Positions 29,989 to 38,618 of a stretch of 64,000 nucleotides of DNA are shown here, piece after piece (position 1 is the stretch's first letter; every line of letters starts with the position of its first letter). The stretch is from the NCBI RefSeq assembly GCF_007595705.1, contig NZ_NISY01000002.1, forward strand, positions 868,001 to 932,000, given 5' to 3'. Below the pieces are notes generated by a model. The model saw nothing but the letters and a program-made list of their open reading frames with translations. It searched no databases and was not told where the DNA came from. Source of the DNA: Streptomyces sp. SAJ15 (GTDB lineage: Bacteria; Actinomycetota; Actinomycetes; Streptomycetales; Streptomycetaceae). A program made the position numbers and the translations under genes.

Positions 29989-30435
29989 ATGCAGCGTAAG
30001 ACGGTGCTCGGGGTCGCGGCGGGGGTGCTGGTCCTCGGCGTCTCCGTGGTCGGCTGCGGCGACGACGGCGACAAGGCCGCGGACGGCAAGCGGAAGTCCG
30101 GTGCCGACGCCGGCGCCAGCGCGACGCCGGGGAAGGCCGACACCGCCCCGGCCAAGTCGCCGGAGGTGCCGGACGACGTCCCCTCTCCGGACCCCGGCCA
30201 GACCGCGGACCTGGTGAAGCGGCTCGGCGAGATTCATCCCGCCCTCGTCGCGCAGCAGGACAAGGCCGTGTCCCGGGCGCGGAACGTCTGCAACGACGCG
30301 CGGTGGAGCGAGGAGGGCGACGCCGGCGTCAACGCGCGCGCCGCCGCCCGCTTCAGCGGCGGCGACGTGCCCACGCTCACCCCGGAACAGGGCGGCCGCA
30401 TCGTCACCGCGGTGCGGGAGTCGTTCTGCTCCTGA
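29989..30435 (+). CDS. Putative lipoprotein, small
   Basis: A 148-residue protein with a lipoprotein signal: QRKTVLGVAAGVLVLG, then VSVVGC with the Cys at residue 23. A linker rich in Ala, Asp, Lys and Pro follows, and then a folded-looking C-terminal segment, TADLVKRLGEIHPALVAQQD, with two further Cys (RNVCNDARWSE and ESFCS) that could form a disulfide. Function unknown. ATG preceded by AGGGAAGG. The 290 bp upstream shows no other gene. Confidence 0.82.
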   Translation: MQRKTVLGVAAGVLVLGVSVVGCGDDGDKAADGKRKSGADAGASATPGKADTAPAKSPEVPDDVPSPDPGQTADLVKRLGEIHPALVAQQDKAVSRARNVCNDARWSEEGDAGVNARAAARFSGGDVPTLTPEQGGRIVTAVRESFCS

Positions 30436-30438
30436 CCC

Positions 30439-30479
30439 GTGGCGCGCCCCGCCCGGCCGCCGGCCGGGCGGGGCGCCAC
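30439..30479. terminator. Bidirectional terminator between convergent genes
   Basis: A 13-bp perfect core stem (30446-30458 and 30462-30474) extended by GTGGC/GCCAC beyond a 2-nt bulge, located between the lipoprotein and serine-hydrolase stops. Confidence 0.88.
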
Positions 30480-30483
30480 GTCG

Positions 30484-31515
30484 TCAGTCGCCGGTGCCGG
30501 CGGCGGCCGGGGCCGAGTCGGGGCAGCCGATACGGGTGAGCAGCCGCAGGCCGGGGTTGTCGACGGACACGGTGTTGGCGCTCAGGATGACGACGGCCGC
30601 TCGACGGTCGGGCGCGACGGCCAGCAGGCTGCGGTAGCCGCCGGTGCCGCCGTTGTGGAAGAACAGCCGCTGCCCGGCGCCGCCGTGCGGCAGCGGGGCG
30701 GAGAGCCAGCCGGCGTGGACGGTGGCGGCGGCGTTGACACGGTGCTCGGTCGCGCGGGTCACGGCGATGGCCTCGGTGAGCTCCGCCGGCGCCTCTCCGA
30801 GCTGGGCGCGGGCGAACCGCAGCAGGTCGGGGACGGTCGAGTGCAGCCCCCCGGCGCCGGCGAGGGCGGCCAGGTTCCAGCGGGAGCGGGGGCGGCCGGT
30901 CCGGGAGTGGCCCGGGGTCAGCCGTGCGGTGCGGTCGGGGTCCAGGGTCCGCTGGGTGTCCGTCATGCCGAGCGGCCGGCAGATCTCGGTCCGTATCAGC
31001 GTGTCGTAGTCGGTCTCGGCGCGCCGGGCCAGGGCGAGGCCGAGCAGCCCGGCGCCCAGGTTGGAGTAGTGGAAGCCGGCGCCGGGCACCGATCGCAGCG
31101 AGGTGCGGCCCAGGCCGTTCAGCACGACCTCACGGGTGCAGGCGGCGTAGGGGTCCGAACTGAACAGACCCCGCAGGAACATCCCCTTCGGGAGCCGGGG
31201 CAGCCCGGAGGTGTGACAGGCCAGGTGGGCCAGCTCGATGGCCCGCCCGTCGCGCTCGGGCACCGTGGCGCCGTCGGGCAGCAGCTCGCGCAGCGGCTCG
31301 TCCAGCCGTACCAGTCCGCGCAGGGACAGCCGGGCCAGCGCCAGGGCGGTGAAGCTCTTGGTGATCGATCCGATCTCGAACAGGGTGTCCGGGGCGGCGC
31401 CGTGCACCGCGGTCCGCTCGTCGTGGACGGCGCCGACGACGACGGCGCCGCGCCGCCCACGGGACAGCTCCTCCGCCGTCGCGCGGACCAGGTCCTCCAG
31501 AGCCGAGGTCTTCAC
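30484..31515 (-). CDS. Serine hydrolase, class C beta-lactamase/DD-peptidase fold
   Basis: A 343-residue protein with all three penicillin-recognising motifs: GSITKSFTALALA (SxxK) near residue 50, HYSNLGAGLLGLAL (YxN) near residue 150 and HNGGTGGYRS (HxG-type third motif) near residue 300. Family members are esterases, D-aminopeptidases or beta-lactamases; no signal peptide, so a cytoplasmic esterase or peptidase is more likely. The GTG at 31515 has GGGGAGG 7 bp upstream; a GTG two codons earlier overlaps the stop of the HTH gene as GTGA. Co-transcribed with that gene. Confidence 0.88.
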   Translation of the reverse strand: MKTSALEDLVRATAEELSRGRRGAVVVGAVHDERTAVHGAAPDTLFEIGSITKSFTALALARLSLRGLVRLDEPLRELLPDGATVPERDGRAIELAHLACHTSGLPRLPKGMFLRGLFSSDPYAACTREVVLNGLGRTSLRSVPGAGFHYSNLGAGLLGLALARRAETDYDTLIRTEICRPLGMTDTQRTLDPDRTARLTPGHSRTGRPRSRWNLAALAGAGGLHSTVPDLLRFARAQLGEAPAELTEAIAVTRATEHRVNAAATVHAGWLSAPLPHGGAGQRLFFHNGGTGGYRSLLAVAPDRRAAVVILSANTVSVDNPGLRLLTRIGCPDSAPAAAGTGD

Positions 31516-31517
31516 CG

Positions 31518-31745
31518 TCACGCCTCCCCGCGGCCGAACCGGCCACCGCCGTACTTCTTGTGCGCCGCCTGCCTGGATACCCCGAGGGCCTCGGCGATCC
31601 GTGCCCAGGTCGCCCCGGCGGCGCGGGCGCGGCGCACCAGCGCCTCCTCCTGCCCGTCCAGGCGGCGGCGCAGCTCGGCCGTCTGGCGCAGACCGTCGAG
31701 TGGGTCGGCGTTCCGGGTGATCGGGGAGAGATCGACAGCGGACAT
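31518..31745 (-). CDS. Small helix-turn-helix DNA-binding protein
   Basis: A 75-residue protein with a coiled N-terminal half (LRQTAELRRRLDGQEEALVR) and an HTH in the C-terminal half (GATWARIAEALGVSRQAAHK). Found as the first gene of a two-gene operon with the serine hydrolase. The ATG at 31745 lies 6 bp beyond a predicted -10 box, so an in-frame ATG at 31787, inside the promoter, was rejected. Probably a regulator of the hydrolase; target unknown. Confidence 0.82.
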   Translation of the reverse strand: MSAVDLSPITRNADPLDGLRQTAELRRRLDGQEEALVRRARAAGATWARIAEALGVSRQAAHKKYGGGRFGRGEA

Positions 31746-31751
31746 GCGGCC

Positions 31752-31780
31752 ACACTGGTCGACGGAAGATCGCTTGTCAA
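31752..31780 (-). promoter_or_regulatory. Predicted promoter for the HTH/serine-hydrolase operon
   Basis: On the minus strand: TTGACA (31775-31780), 17-bp spacer, CAGTGT (31752-31757), then ATG 6 bp later. A consensus -35 box with a leaderless transcript is implied. Confidence 0.65.
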
Positions 31781-31862
31781 TCCACATTGACGGGTCGCTC
31801 TACGGTGACGTGTCGCCCGGCTGCCCGTCGCGGTGGCCCGTACCAGCGGCGGGCGAGCGGGC

Positions 31863-32117
31863 TCACGGGCCGTGCCTGCCGTAGCGCAGGTTCGTCAGCG
31901 CCGTGAGCGCCATCGGTGAGAGTCCGATCACGGTGAGGTGGTCGTCGACGTGCTTGGCGAGGATCCAGCCCTTGGCGCGCAGCGAGGCCACCTGGCGGCG
32001 GACCTCGGTGCCCGCGGCGCGCTCCAGGTCCTCCACCGTGGGCGCGGAGCCGGCGTCCAGGTGGTCGACGATGAGGAAGAGGGTCCTCTGTTCCTCCGCG
32101 CTGATGCGGAAGTCCAT
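31863..32117 (-). CDS. Small winged-helix-like hypothetical protein
   Basis: An 84-residue protein. The order of segments (AEEQRTLFLIVDHLDAGSAP, TVEDLERAAGTEVRRQVASL, then AKGWILAKHVDDHLTVIGLS) resembles a winged-helix domain with recognition helix and beta wing, as in MarR- or PadR-like proteins, but the match is not conclusive. Function unknown. Monocistronic. Confidence 0.7.
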   Translation of the reverse strand: MDFRISAEEQRTLFLIVDHLDAGSAPTVEDLERAAGTEVRRQVASLRAKGWILAKHVDDHLTVIGLSPMALTALTNLRYGRHGP

Positions 32118-32204
32118 ATGTCGACGGTACGTCGGCGCCGGTCCGGGCGCACCGCTCCGCCGCGGCGTCTCGATCGCCTCGGTCCTCGGGCGGCGGCGGT
32201 TCGT

Positions 32205-32597
32205 CTAGATCGTCGGTCGGTAGCGGAGGGGGTGCTCGGCGGGCACCTCCACCACGCAGATCCGCACCCCGTCCGGGTCGGAGACCCACATCTCCACGAG
32301 CCCCCACGGCTCCCTGACCGGCGGCCGCAGCACTACCACCCCGCGCGCCGTCAACTCCTCGTGCGCCGCGGCCACGTCCGCGACCTGCAGCCACAGCTGG
32401 AGTCCGGGGGCGGGCGGTTCGGGGGAGCGGCCGGAGAGTTCCAGGAAGCCGCCGCCGAGGAAGTAGACCGTGCCGCGTTCGGGGCCCTCGCCGAACTCCC
32501 GGTAGACCGCGAGCCCCAGCGCCTCGCCGTAGAAGGCCCGGGACCGCTCCGGGTCGGTGGGCCGCAGCAGTGTCCGGCTGCTCAGTACGTGCACCAT
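32205..32597 (-). CDS. VOC family (glyoxalase/bleomycin-resistance fold) protein
   Basis: A 130-residue protein with two beta-alpha-beta-beta-beta modules: VLSSRTLLRPTDPERSRAFY, GEALGLAVYREFGEG and LWLQVADVAAAHEELTARGV, then VSDPDGVRICVVEV. Such proteins bind small molecules or catalyse metal-dependent isomerisation or ring cleavage. Substrate unknown. Starts with ATG at 32597; no strong ribosome site. Confidence 0.88.
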   Translation of the reverse strand: MVHVLSSRTLLRPTDPERSRAFYGEALGLAVYREFGEGPERGTVYFLGGGFLELSGRSPEPPAPGLQLWLQVADVAAAHEELTARGVVVLRPPVREPWGLVEMWVSDPDGVRICVVEVPAEHPLRYRPTI

Positions 32598-32765
32598 GAC
32601 CACCGACCCTACGCCCGCGAGCGGCCGGGATAGGGTCGACGGGCTGCCTCCGTCCGTCTCCGTCGCGGTGGCCCCGGCCGCGGCACGCCACCGCCGCCCG
32701 CGCCGCGCGACCGACCCAGGAGGCCGCGGGGATCCAGGATGCTTCAGAGAGGACACCGAGACGCC

Positions 32766-33344
32766 ATGGACACCGCCGCCGGGACCGCCGCCGATCGCCT
32801 CGGCTTCCGCACCGCCACCGAGGCCGACGTGCCGTCGCTCGTCGAGCTGGTGGAGTCGGCCTACCGCGGGGACGCCAGCCGCGTGGGCTGGACCACCGAG
32901 GCGGATCTGCTGGACGGGCAGCGCACCGACCCCGAGGGCGTCGCGGCCGTGGTGAACGCCCCGGACAGCCGGATGCTGGTCGTCGAGCGCGACGGGGAGC
33001 TCGTCGCCTGCTGCCAGCTCGAACACCGCGGTGAGCACGCGTACTTCGGGATGTTCGCGGTGCGGCCGGCCCTCCAGGGCGCCGGGCTCGGCAAGCTGAT
33101 CATCGCCGAGGCGGAGCGGCTGGTGCGCGCCGAGTGGGGCGTGCGCGCGATGCACATGACGGTGATCTCCGCCCGCGACGAGCTCATCGCCTGGTACGAA
33201 CGGCGCGGGTACGCCCGCACCGGCGAGATGAGCCCCTTCCCGTACGGCGACGAGCGCTTCGGCATCCCGCGGCGGGAGGGCCTCCAGTTCGAGCTGCTGA
33301 CGAAGTCGCTCGATGAGCGCCCCGGACCGCCCGCGGTGGCGTAG
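32766..33344 (+). CDS. GNAT family N-acetyltransferase
   Basis: A 192-residue acetyltransferase. GFRTATEADVPSLVELVESAY opens the fold, FAVRPALQGAGLGKLIIAEAE is the acetyl-CoA-binding motif (Q-x-x-G-x-G), and WYERRGYARTGEMSPFPY is the conserved C-terminal segment. Substrate unknown. The ATG at 32766 is preferred; one at 32739 lies before the likely GAGAGGAC ribosome site. Confidence 0.9.
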   Translation: MDTAAGTAADRLGFRTATEADVPSLVELVESAYRGDASRVGWTTEADLLDGQRTDPEGVAAVVNAPDSRMLVVERDGELVACCQLEHRGEHAYFGMFAVRPALQGAGLGKLIIAEAERLVRAEWGVRAMHMTVISARDELIAWYERRGYARTGEMSPFPYGDERFGIPRREGLQFELLTKSLDERPGPPAVA

Positions 33345-33410
33345 GGCGCCCGCGAGCGCGGAGCGGGTAGCCCGGACCGCGCGCGGCGGGGCGAGGGACG
33401 ACCCCGGCCC

Positions 33411-33432
33411 GCCGCCGGGAGCCGCCGGCGGC
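33411..33432. terminator. Small hairpin between convergent genes
   Basis: GCCGCCGG-N6-CCGGCGGC, 8-bp perfect arms, 1 bp from the stop of the glycerophosphodiesterase remnant and 66 bp from the GNAT stop. Confidence 0.5.
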
Positions 33433-33433
33433 G

Positions 33434-34112
33434 CTACGCCGTGAACCGCGCGGCCCGCGCGATCTCCGGGAAGTCCATCGTCCCGCCGTCCAGCCCCAGG
33501 GCGCGGGCCAGCCGCAGCTCCTCCGGGGTGTTCACGGTCCACCCGACCACCCTGAGCCCCGCCGTCCGTGCCCGCTGGACCAGCTCCAGGGTGATCCGGG
33601 GGAGGGCCAGGACCAGCATCCCCGCGCCGACGGCCAGCGCGCGGTCGACCACCTCCAGGCCGTAGTGCTCGGCGACCAGCGCGGTGCGCGCGCCGGGCAG
33701 CGCCTCGCGGATCTCGGCGAGCGCCTCCTCGTGGAAGGAGAGCACGTCGACCCGGTCCAGCAACGCGCGGCGGCGGAGCACCTCGGCCAGCGCCCGCGCG
33801 GCCGCCCGGTCCTTGATCTCCGCCTGGATCGGCGCCCCCACGGCGTCCACGACCTCCTCGAAGACCGGGATCCGCTCGCCCCCGCCGGCGTCCAGCTCGC
33901 GCAGCTCGGCGAGGGTGAGGTCGCCGACGCGTCCGGAGCCGTCGGTGGTGCGGCGCACGTCGGCGTCGTGCATCACCACGAGCGCGCCGTCCTTGCTGAG
34001 GTGGAGATCGAGTTCCAGCACGTCCAGGCCCTCGCGCTCGGCGCGGACGAAGGAGCGCGTTCTCCGGCTCGACGCCCATCACTCCACGGTGTCCGATGGT
34101 GAGGAAGGTCAA
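33434..34112 (-). pseudogene. Glycerophosphodiester phosphodiesterase disrupted by a frameshift
   Basis: The N-terminal frame reads LTFLTIGHRGVMGVEPENA, containing the catalytic HRG motif; it then runs out of frame. The rest of the enzyme (SFVRAEREGLDVLELDLHLS, VVMHDADVRRTTDGSG, later VGWTVNTPEELRLARALG) is in another frame down to 33434. The break is at about 34055-34058, where GAGAAC-GCGC-TCC replaces the ENTLRSF coding segment expected of relatives; about 5 nt are missing. The downstream frame alone would lack the HRG motif and be inactive. Start taken as TTG at 34112. A sequencing error cannot be excluded. Confidence 0.8.
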
Positions 34113-34378
34113 CGCAGTCTCGCTTCTGTCGGCGGCCCGGCCCCGTCGGCCGGATCGCGGCTCCGCTGGTCTGGGCGGCGGCCAGCCTAGCGAGCGATCC
34201 CCGCTCTGCGGTGAACAGCGCGGCGAACGGAACGAAGTCGTGCCGTAACTAGACGTGACAGGAAAAATGTCGGTGACCATGCGGTCTGACAGGACAATTT
34301 TTCGCAACGAGTCTTGAGGAAGTGAAGCTGGCAAAGATACGGTGGTTAAACGCGAGGTTCTCCTGTGGAGGTTGTGTC

Positions 34379-35782
34379 ATGACGGAAATTCTTGCGCCCG
34401 CGGTCAGCGAGGGCGGTGTTCTCTCTGCCGAACGTGTGGTGGAGCACCCTGCCTGGCCCGTGCTCAAGGCCGCCGTGGAGGAGCTCAGGGTCTGGCAGTC
34501 CGAGGACGGTGCCATCGACCTGGAGGCCGACGGCGCCCCGGCGTCCGACGCGGTCCGCGCCGTCGTCGACCGCATGATCGGCGCGGTCGAGGAGCTGGCG
34601 CCGCTGCTGCCGCACAACGCCGCGTACCACCAGGCGCTCGTCGCCGACCTGCGCAAGTGGGCCGACCAGGGCTTCGGCGTGCCGGACTTCCTGGACTCGC
34701 TGCTCGCCTTCCAGCCCGCGGAAGCGCGCGTCGACGGGCTCCAGCACCTGGTGCTGTTCCCCATGTACACCCAGAACGGCAACCCGGACCGCAACTTCGA
34801 GGCCGTGGTGCTGCGCATGGTGTGGCCGGAGTGGCTCTCCGAGCTGGAGCGCACCCGCTACGACAACCCGCTCTTCCTCGGCATCACCTTCGAGGACTTC
34901 ACCGCGGGCTACGACACCAACTCCGCGGTCCTCTTCCCGGAGACCATCGCCGTCCGCGAGGCCCCCGAGCGCTTCACCTGGGGCGGCATCTTCTGCGACC
35001 GCGAGGCCGCGCGCTTCCGCGCGGTCAGCGAGGCCGCCGTCGACGTCCTCGGCATCGACCTCCCCGAGGACATCAAGGCGCTCCTCGACGACCAGCAGCG
35101 CTGCCAGGAGGCGTTCGTGCTGTGGGACATGGTCCACGACCGCACCCACAGCCACGGCGACCTGCCGTTCGACCCCTTCATGATCAAGCAGCGGCAGCCG
35201 TTCTGGATGTACGGCCTGGAGGAGCTGCGCTGCGACCTCACCGCCTTCAAGGAGGCCGTGAAGCTGGAGGCCGAGGGCTTCGCCCAGGCCCGTGACGTCC
35301 AGTACGCCGTGATCTTCGACCGGATGTTCCGCTTCCCGGTCACCGGCGACCGGGTGCGCAACTACGACGGCCTCGGCGGCCAGCTGCTCTTCGCCTACCT
35401 GCACCGCCACGACGTCGTACGCTGGACCGACAACACCCTGCACATCGACTGGGACCGCGCCCCGCAGGTCACCAACCAGCTCTGCGGCGAGATCGAGAAG
35501 CTCTACCGCGACGGCATCGACCGCCCCAAGCTGGTGCACTGGTTCAAGGCGTACGAGCTGGTCTCCGACTACCTCGCCCCGCACCCCGGCTCCACCTGGG
35601 CCAAGGGTCCCGAGGCCCTGGACCTGTCCCTCCCGCCGCGCAAGCTGGTGGATGACGTGCTGCCCGACGAGTTTCCCCTCAGCATGTTCTACGAGGCCCT
35701 CGCGAAGAAGCTGCGCAACGTGATTGCCTCCACCAAGGGCATGACCGCTGACAGCGACGTCCACGCGGCCGCGGCCGCGTGA
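34379..35782 (+). CDS. DUF6421 family protein
   Basis: A 467-residue soluble protein of unknown function, recognised as the DUF6421 family. Notable are an acidic, aromatic-rich core and repeated His/Asp clusters, for example WDMVHDRTHSHGDLPFDPFM around residue 250 and LFAYLHRHDVVRWTDNTLHI, which could bind a metal. No signal peptide or membrane helix. The ATG at 34379 has GGAGG 8 bp upstream. It is the first gene of a tight operon with an SDR and a threonine-aldolase-like enzyme. The 266 bp before it is AT-richer and contains a repeated GACAGGA element. Confidence 0.85.
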   Translation: MTEILAPAVSEGGVLSAERVVEHPAWPVLKAAVEELRVWQSEDGAIDLEADGAPASDAVRAVVDRMIGAVEELAPLLPHNAAYHQALVADLRKWADQGFGVPDFLDSLLAFQPAEARVDGLQHLVLFPMYTQNGNPDRNFEAVVLRMVWPEWLSELERTRYDNPLFLGITFEDFTAGYDTNSAVLFPETIAVREAPERFTWGGIFCDREAARFRAVSEAAVDVLGIDLPEDIKALLDDQQRCQEAFVLWDMVHDRTHSHGDLPFDPFMIKQRQPFWMYGLEELRCDLTAFKEAVKLEAEGFAQARDVQYAVIFDRMFRFPVTGDRVRNYDGLGGQLLFAYLHRHDVVRWTDNTLHIDWDRAPQVTNQLCGEIEKLYRDGIDRPKLVHWFKAYELVSDYLAPHPGSTWAKGPEALDLSLPPRKLVDDVLPDEFPLSMFYEALAKKLRNVIASTKGMTADSDVHAAAAA

Positions 35783-35874
35783 CCGCGGTGCCCCGAGAGA
35801 CCACGTCCGAGGACCAGGCGTCCCAGGACACGACGGAGAACGTGAGCGCGGCGGCGCGCGAGGAGGCGACGAAG

Positions 35875-36660
35875 ATGACCACACCCACGTCGAGCCCGAC
35901 CCCCAACGAGCCGGGCGGCAAGGGGCCGCTGGACGGCGCGGTCGTGGCGGTGGCCGGCGCGGCCGGCCCGGCCGGCCAGGCCACCCTGCTGCGGCTGGCC
36001 GAGGCCGGCGCGACCGTCGTCGGCGCGGACGCGGACGCCGCCCGGCTGGCGGAGGCCGTCGACGCCGCCCGCTACGCCCACGGTGGTGCCACCGTCACCG
36101 GGGACACCGTCGACCTGCTCGACCTGGACGCGACCCGCGCCTGGGTGGACCGCACCGAGAAGGAGTTCGGCCGCGTCGACGGCCTGGTGCACCTGGTCGG
36201 CGGCTGGCGCGGCGGCAAGACCTTCGCGGACGCCCCGCTCGCCGACTGGGACCACCTGCACAACCTGCTGATCCGCACCGTGCAGCACACCTCCCTCGCC
36301 TTCCACGACGCCCTGCAGCGCAGCGGGAAGGGCCGGTATGTGCTGATCAGCGCGGCCGGCGCGTCCCAGCCCACCGCCGGGAACGCCGCCTACGCCGCCG
36401 CCAAGGCCGCCGCCGAGGCGTGGACGCTGGCGCTCGCCGACTCCTTCAAGAAGCTGGGCGGCGAGGAGGGTCCGTCCGCCGCGGCTACCATCCTGGTGGT
36501 GAAGGCGCTGGTGAACGACGCCATGCGCGCTGAGCGTCCGAATGCCAAGTTCGCGGGCTTCACCGACGTCAAGGAGCTGGCCGAGGCCATCGCCGGTGTC
36601 TGGGACCGGCCCGCACAGGAAGTGAACGGAAACCGTCTGTGGCTGACCCCCAAGCCGTGA
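35875..36660 (+). CDS. Short-chain dehydrogenase/reductase in the DUF6421 operon
   Basis: A 261-residue SDR. Cofactor loop VVAVAGAAGPAGQATLLRLA (glycine-rich, atypical TGxxxGxG), VHLVGGWRGGKTF, catalytic SAAGAS and YAAAKAAAEAWTLAL (YxxxK). The ATG at 35875 has AGGAGG 8 bp upstream; a GTG at 35779 overlaps the preceding stop as GTGA and would add 32 residues of Thr/Glu-rich sequence. Overlaps the next gene by 22 nt. Substrate unknown. Confidence 0.85.
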   Translation: MTTPTSSPTPNEPGGKGPLDGAVVAVAGAAGPAGQATLLRLAEAGATVVGADADAARLAEAVDAARYAHGGATVTGDTVDLLDLDATRAWVDRTEKEFGRVDGLVHLVGGWRGGKTFADAPLADWDHLHNLLIRTVQHTSLAFHDALQRSGKGRYVLISAAGASQPTAGNAAYAAAKAAAEAWTLALADSFKKLGGEEGPSAAATILVVKALVNDAMRAERPNAKFAGFTDVKELAEAIAGVWDRPAQEVNGNRLWLTPKP

Positions 36661-37730
36661 AGCCCGCGCACACCGACGCCCGGCGGCGGCACGACCCCGC
36701 ACTGCGCGGCTTCGCCAGTGACAACTACGCCGGCGCCCACCCGGAGATCCTCGAGGCACTCGCCCTCGCCAACGAAGGCCACCAGATCGCCTACGGCGAG
36801 GACGTCTACACCGAGCACCTCCAGTACGTGATGCGGCGTCACTTCGGGCCGCACGCCGAGGCGTTCCCGGTCTTCAACGGGACCGGCGCCAACGTCGTCG
36901 CCCTCCAGGCGCTGACCGACCGCTGGGGAGCGGTCGTCTGCGCCTCCACCGCGCACATCAACGTGGACGAGGGCGGCGCCCCGGAGCGGATGGGCGGGCT
37001 CAAGCTGCTCACCATCCCCACCGAGGACGGCAAGCTCACCCCCGAGCTGATCGACCGTGAGGCGTGGGGCTGGGACGACGAGCACCGCGCCATGCCGCAG
37101 GTGGTCTCGATCGCGCAGACCACCGAGCTGGGCACCTGCTACACGCCCGACGAGATCCGCGCGATCTGCGAGCACGCCCACCAGCTCGGCATGAAGGTGC
37201 ACCTCGACGGTGCCCGGATAGCCAACGCGGCCGCGACGCTGAACGTCCCCATGCGGACGTTCACCAACGTCGCGGGCGTGGACGTGGTCTCGTACGGCGG
37301 CACCAAGAACGGCATGGTGTTCGGCGAGGCCGTGGTCGTGGTCAACCCCGACGCGGTGCGCGCCATGAAGCACCTGCGCAAGCTGTCCATGCAGCTGGCG
37401 TCCAAGATGCGCTTCGTGTCCGTGCAGTTGGAGGCGCTGCTCGCCGGCGACCTGTGGCTGCGCAACGCGCGTCACGCCAACGCGATGGCCAAGCGCCTGG
37501 AGGCGGGGGTGCGCGACGTCGATGGCGTCGAGGTCGTCCACGCCGTGCAGTCCAACGCCGTCTTCGCCACTCTGCCGCACGACGTCGCCGAGCGGCTCCA
37601 GAAGCGCTACCGCTTCTACTTCTGGGACGAGGCGGCCGGCCTGGTGCGCTGGATGTGCGCCTTCGACACCACCGAGGCGGACGTGGACGCCTTCGTCACG
37701 GCGCTGAAGGAAGAGATGGGCCGGGGCTGA
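36639..37730 (+). CDS. Low-specificity L-threonine aldolase-like PLP enzyme (beta-eliminating lyase)
   Basis: A 363-residue fold-type I PLP enzyme. FASDNYAGAHPEILEALA at the N-terminus is the threonine-aldolase opening; FNGTGANVVALQAL, QTTELGTCYTPDEI, KVHLDGARIANAAATL, and SYGGTKNGMVFGEAV with the PLP lysine (GTKNG) follow. It should cleave a beta-hydroxy amino acid to glycine plus aldehyde. The GTG start lies inside the SDR gene, implying translational coupling; the SDR might oxidise or reduce the aldehyde or hydroxy acid, which is inference. Confidence 0.92.
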   Translation: MADPQAVKPAHTDARRRHDPALRGFASDNYAGAHPEILEALALANEGHQIAYGEDVYTEHLQYVMRRHFGPHAEAFPVFNGTGANVVALQALTDRWGAVVCASTAHINVDEGGAPERMGGLKLLTIPTEDGKLTPELIDREAWGWDDEHRAMPQVVSIAQTTELGTCYTPDEIRAICEHAHQLGMKVHLDGARIANAAATLNVPMRTFTNVAGVDVVSYGGTKNGMVFGEAVVVVNPDAVRAMKHLRKLSMQLASKMRFVSVQLEALLAGDLWLRNARHANAMAKRLEAGVRDVDGVEVVHAVQSNAVFATLPHDVAERLQKRYRFYFWDEAAGLVRWMCAFDTTEADVDAFVTALKEEMGRG

Positions 37731-37771
37731 CGCCCGTACGCGCCTCGCCGCGCGTCGGAAGAGCCGAACGA

Positions 37772-37811
37772 AACGCCGGGCGGGCTGGAGACCTCCAGCC
37801 CGCCCGGCGTT
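37772..37811. terminator. Bidirectional terminator
   Basis: Perfect 19-bp arms (37772-37790 and 37793-37811) separated by 2 nt, between the threonine-aldolase and acyltransferase stops. The innermost pairs must open to form the loop. Confidence 0.9.
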
Positions 37812-37886
37812 CGTGGTCGCGTTCGTGGTCGTGGTGCCGGGGCGGCTCCCCGGTGTCGGCGGTGGCTCGGCCCCGCCGGGGGCGGC

Positions 37887-38618
37887 TCAGCCCCGTCGGT
37901 CCCGTGCGGCGGCCTGCTCCGGCGTCGGGGCGGTGCCTCCGAGATGGGCGGGCACCCACCAGGTGTCGTCCGCGTTCTTGGGGCGCACCGGATAGGCGCG
38001 CTGCGCGGCCTCCAGCAGGTCCTGCACCCGGTCTCGCAGCCGGTCGGTGATGGTGTCGGGGTGCTCCTCCGGCGCGGCCGGCACCGGCTCGCCGACGCGC
38101 ACCACCACGGGGAAGTGGTTGCGCCCCAGGTCCCGCTTGTGGCCCTTGGTCCACAGCCGCTGGGTGCCCCACAGCGCCATCGGCAGCAGCGGCACGCCCG
38201 CCTCCTGGGCCATCCGGGCGGCGCCGGACTTGAAGCGCTTGAGCGTGAAGGACTGCGAGATGGTCGCCTCCGGGAAGACCCCGACGATCTCGCCGCCGCG
38301 CAGCGCCTTGACCGCGTGCCGGTACGCGTCCATGCCCGCCGCGCGGTCCACCGGTATGTGCTTCATGGCGCGCATCAGCGGCCCCGACACCCGGTGCCGG
38401 AAGACCGACTCCTTCGCCATGAAGCGGACCAGCCGCTTGGCGGGGCGCGCGGTCAGCCCGCAGAAGATGAAGTCCAGATAGCCGATGTGGTTGCTCACCA
38501 GGACCGCGCCGCCCTGTGCCGGGATGTGCTCCGTGCCCTTGATGTCGAAGCGCAGGTCGAGCGCCTTGAACATGGTGTGGCAGGCACCGATCACCGGCGG
38601 ATAGACGAGTTCAGCCAT
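37887..38618 (-). CDS. 1-acyl-sn-glycerol-3-phosphate acyltransferase-like protein (PlsC type)
   Basis: A 243-residue membrane-associated acyltransferase. The catalytic SNHIGYLDFIF (NHx4D) is near residue 42, the glycerol-phosphate site GVFPEATIS near residue 112, and IPVDRAAG lies between them. It transfers acyl groups to a lyso-lipid in phospholipid synthesis; lipid substrate unknown. ATG at 38618 with a GGGTCCCCTT-type leader; no good ribosome site is seen, and the gene stands alone. Confidence 0.92.
   Translation of the reverse strand: MAELVYPPVIGACHTMFKALDLRFDIKGTEHIPAQGGAVLVSNHIGYLDFIFCGLTARPAKRLVRFMAKESVFRHRVSGPLMRAMKHIPVDRAAGMDAYRHAVKALRGGEIVGVFPEATISQSFTLKRFKSGAARMAQEAGVPLLPMALWGTQRLWTKGHKRDLGRNHFPVVVRVGEPVPAAPEEHPDTITDRLRDRVQDLLEAAQRAYPVRPKNADDTWWVPAHLGGTAPTPEQAAARDRRG

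Noticed and set aside
31746-31787. ATG at 31787 for the small HTH gene
   Set aside because: The extension contains the TTGACA promoter element.
35779-35874. GTG start for the SDR overlapping the DUF6421 stop
   Set aside because: The added 32 residues are Thr/Glu-rich and an AGGAGG site lies directly before the ATG at 35875; kept as an alternative only.
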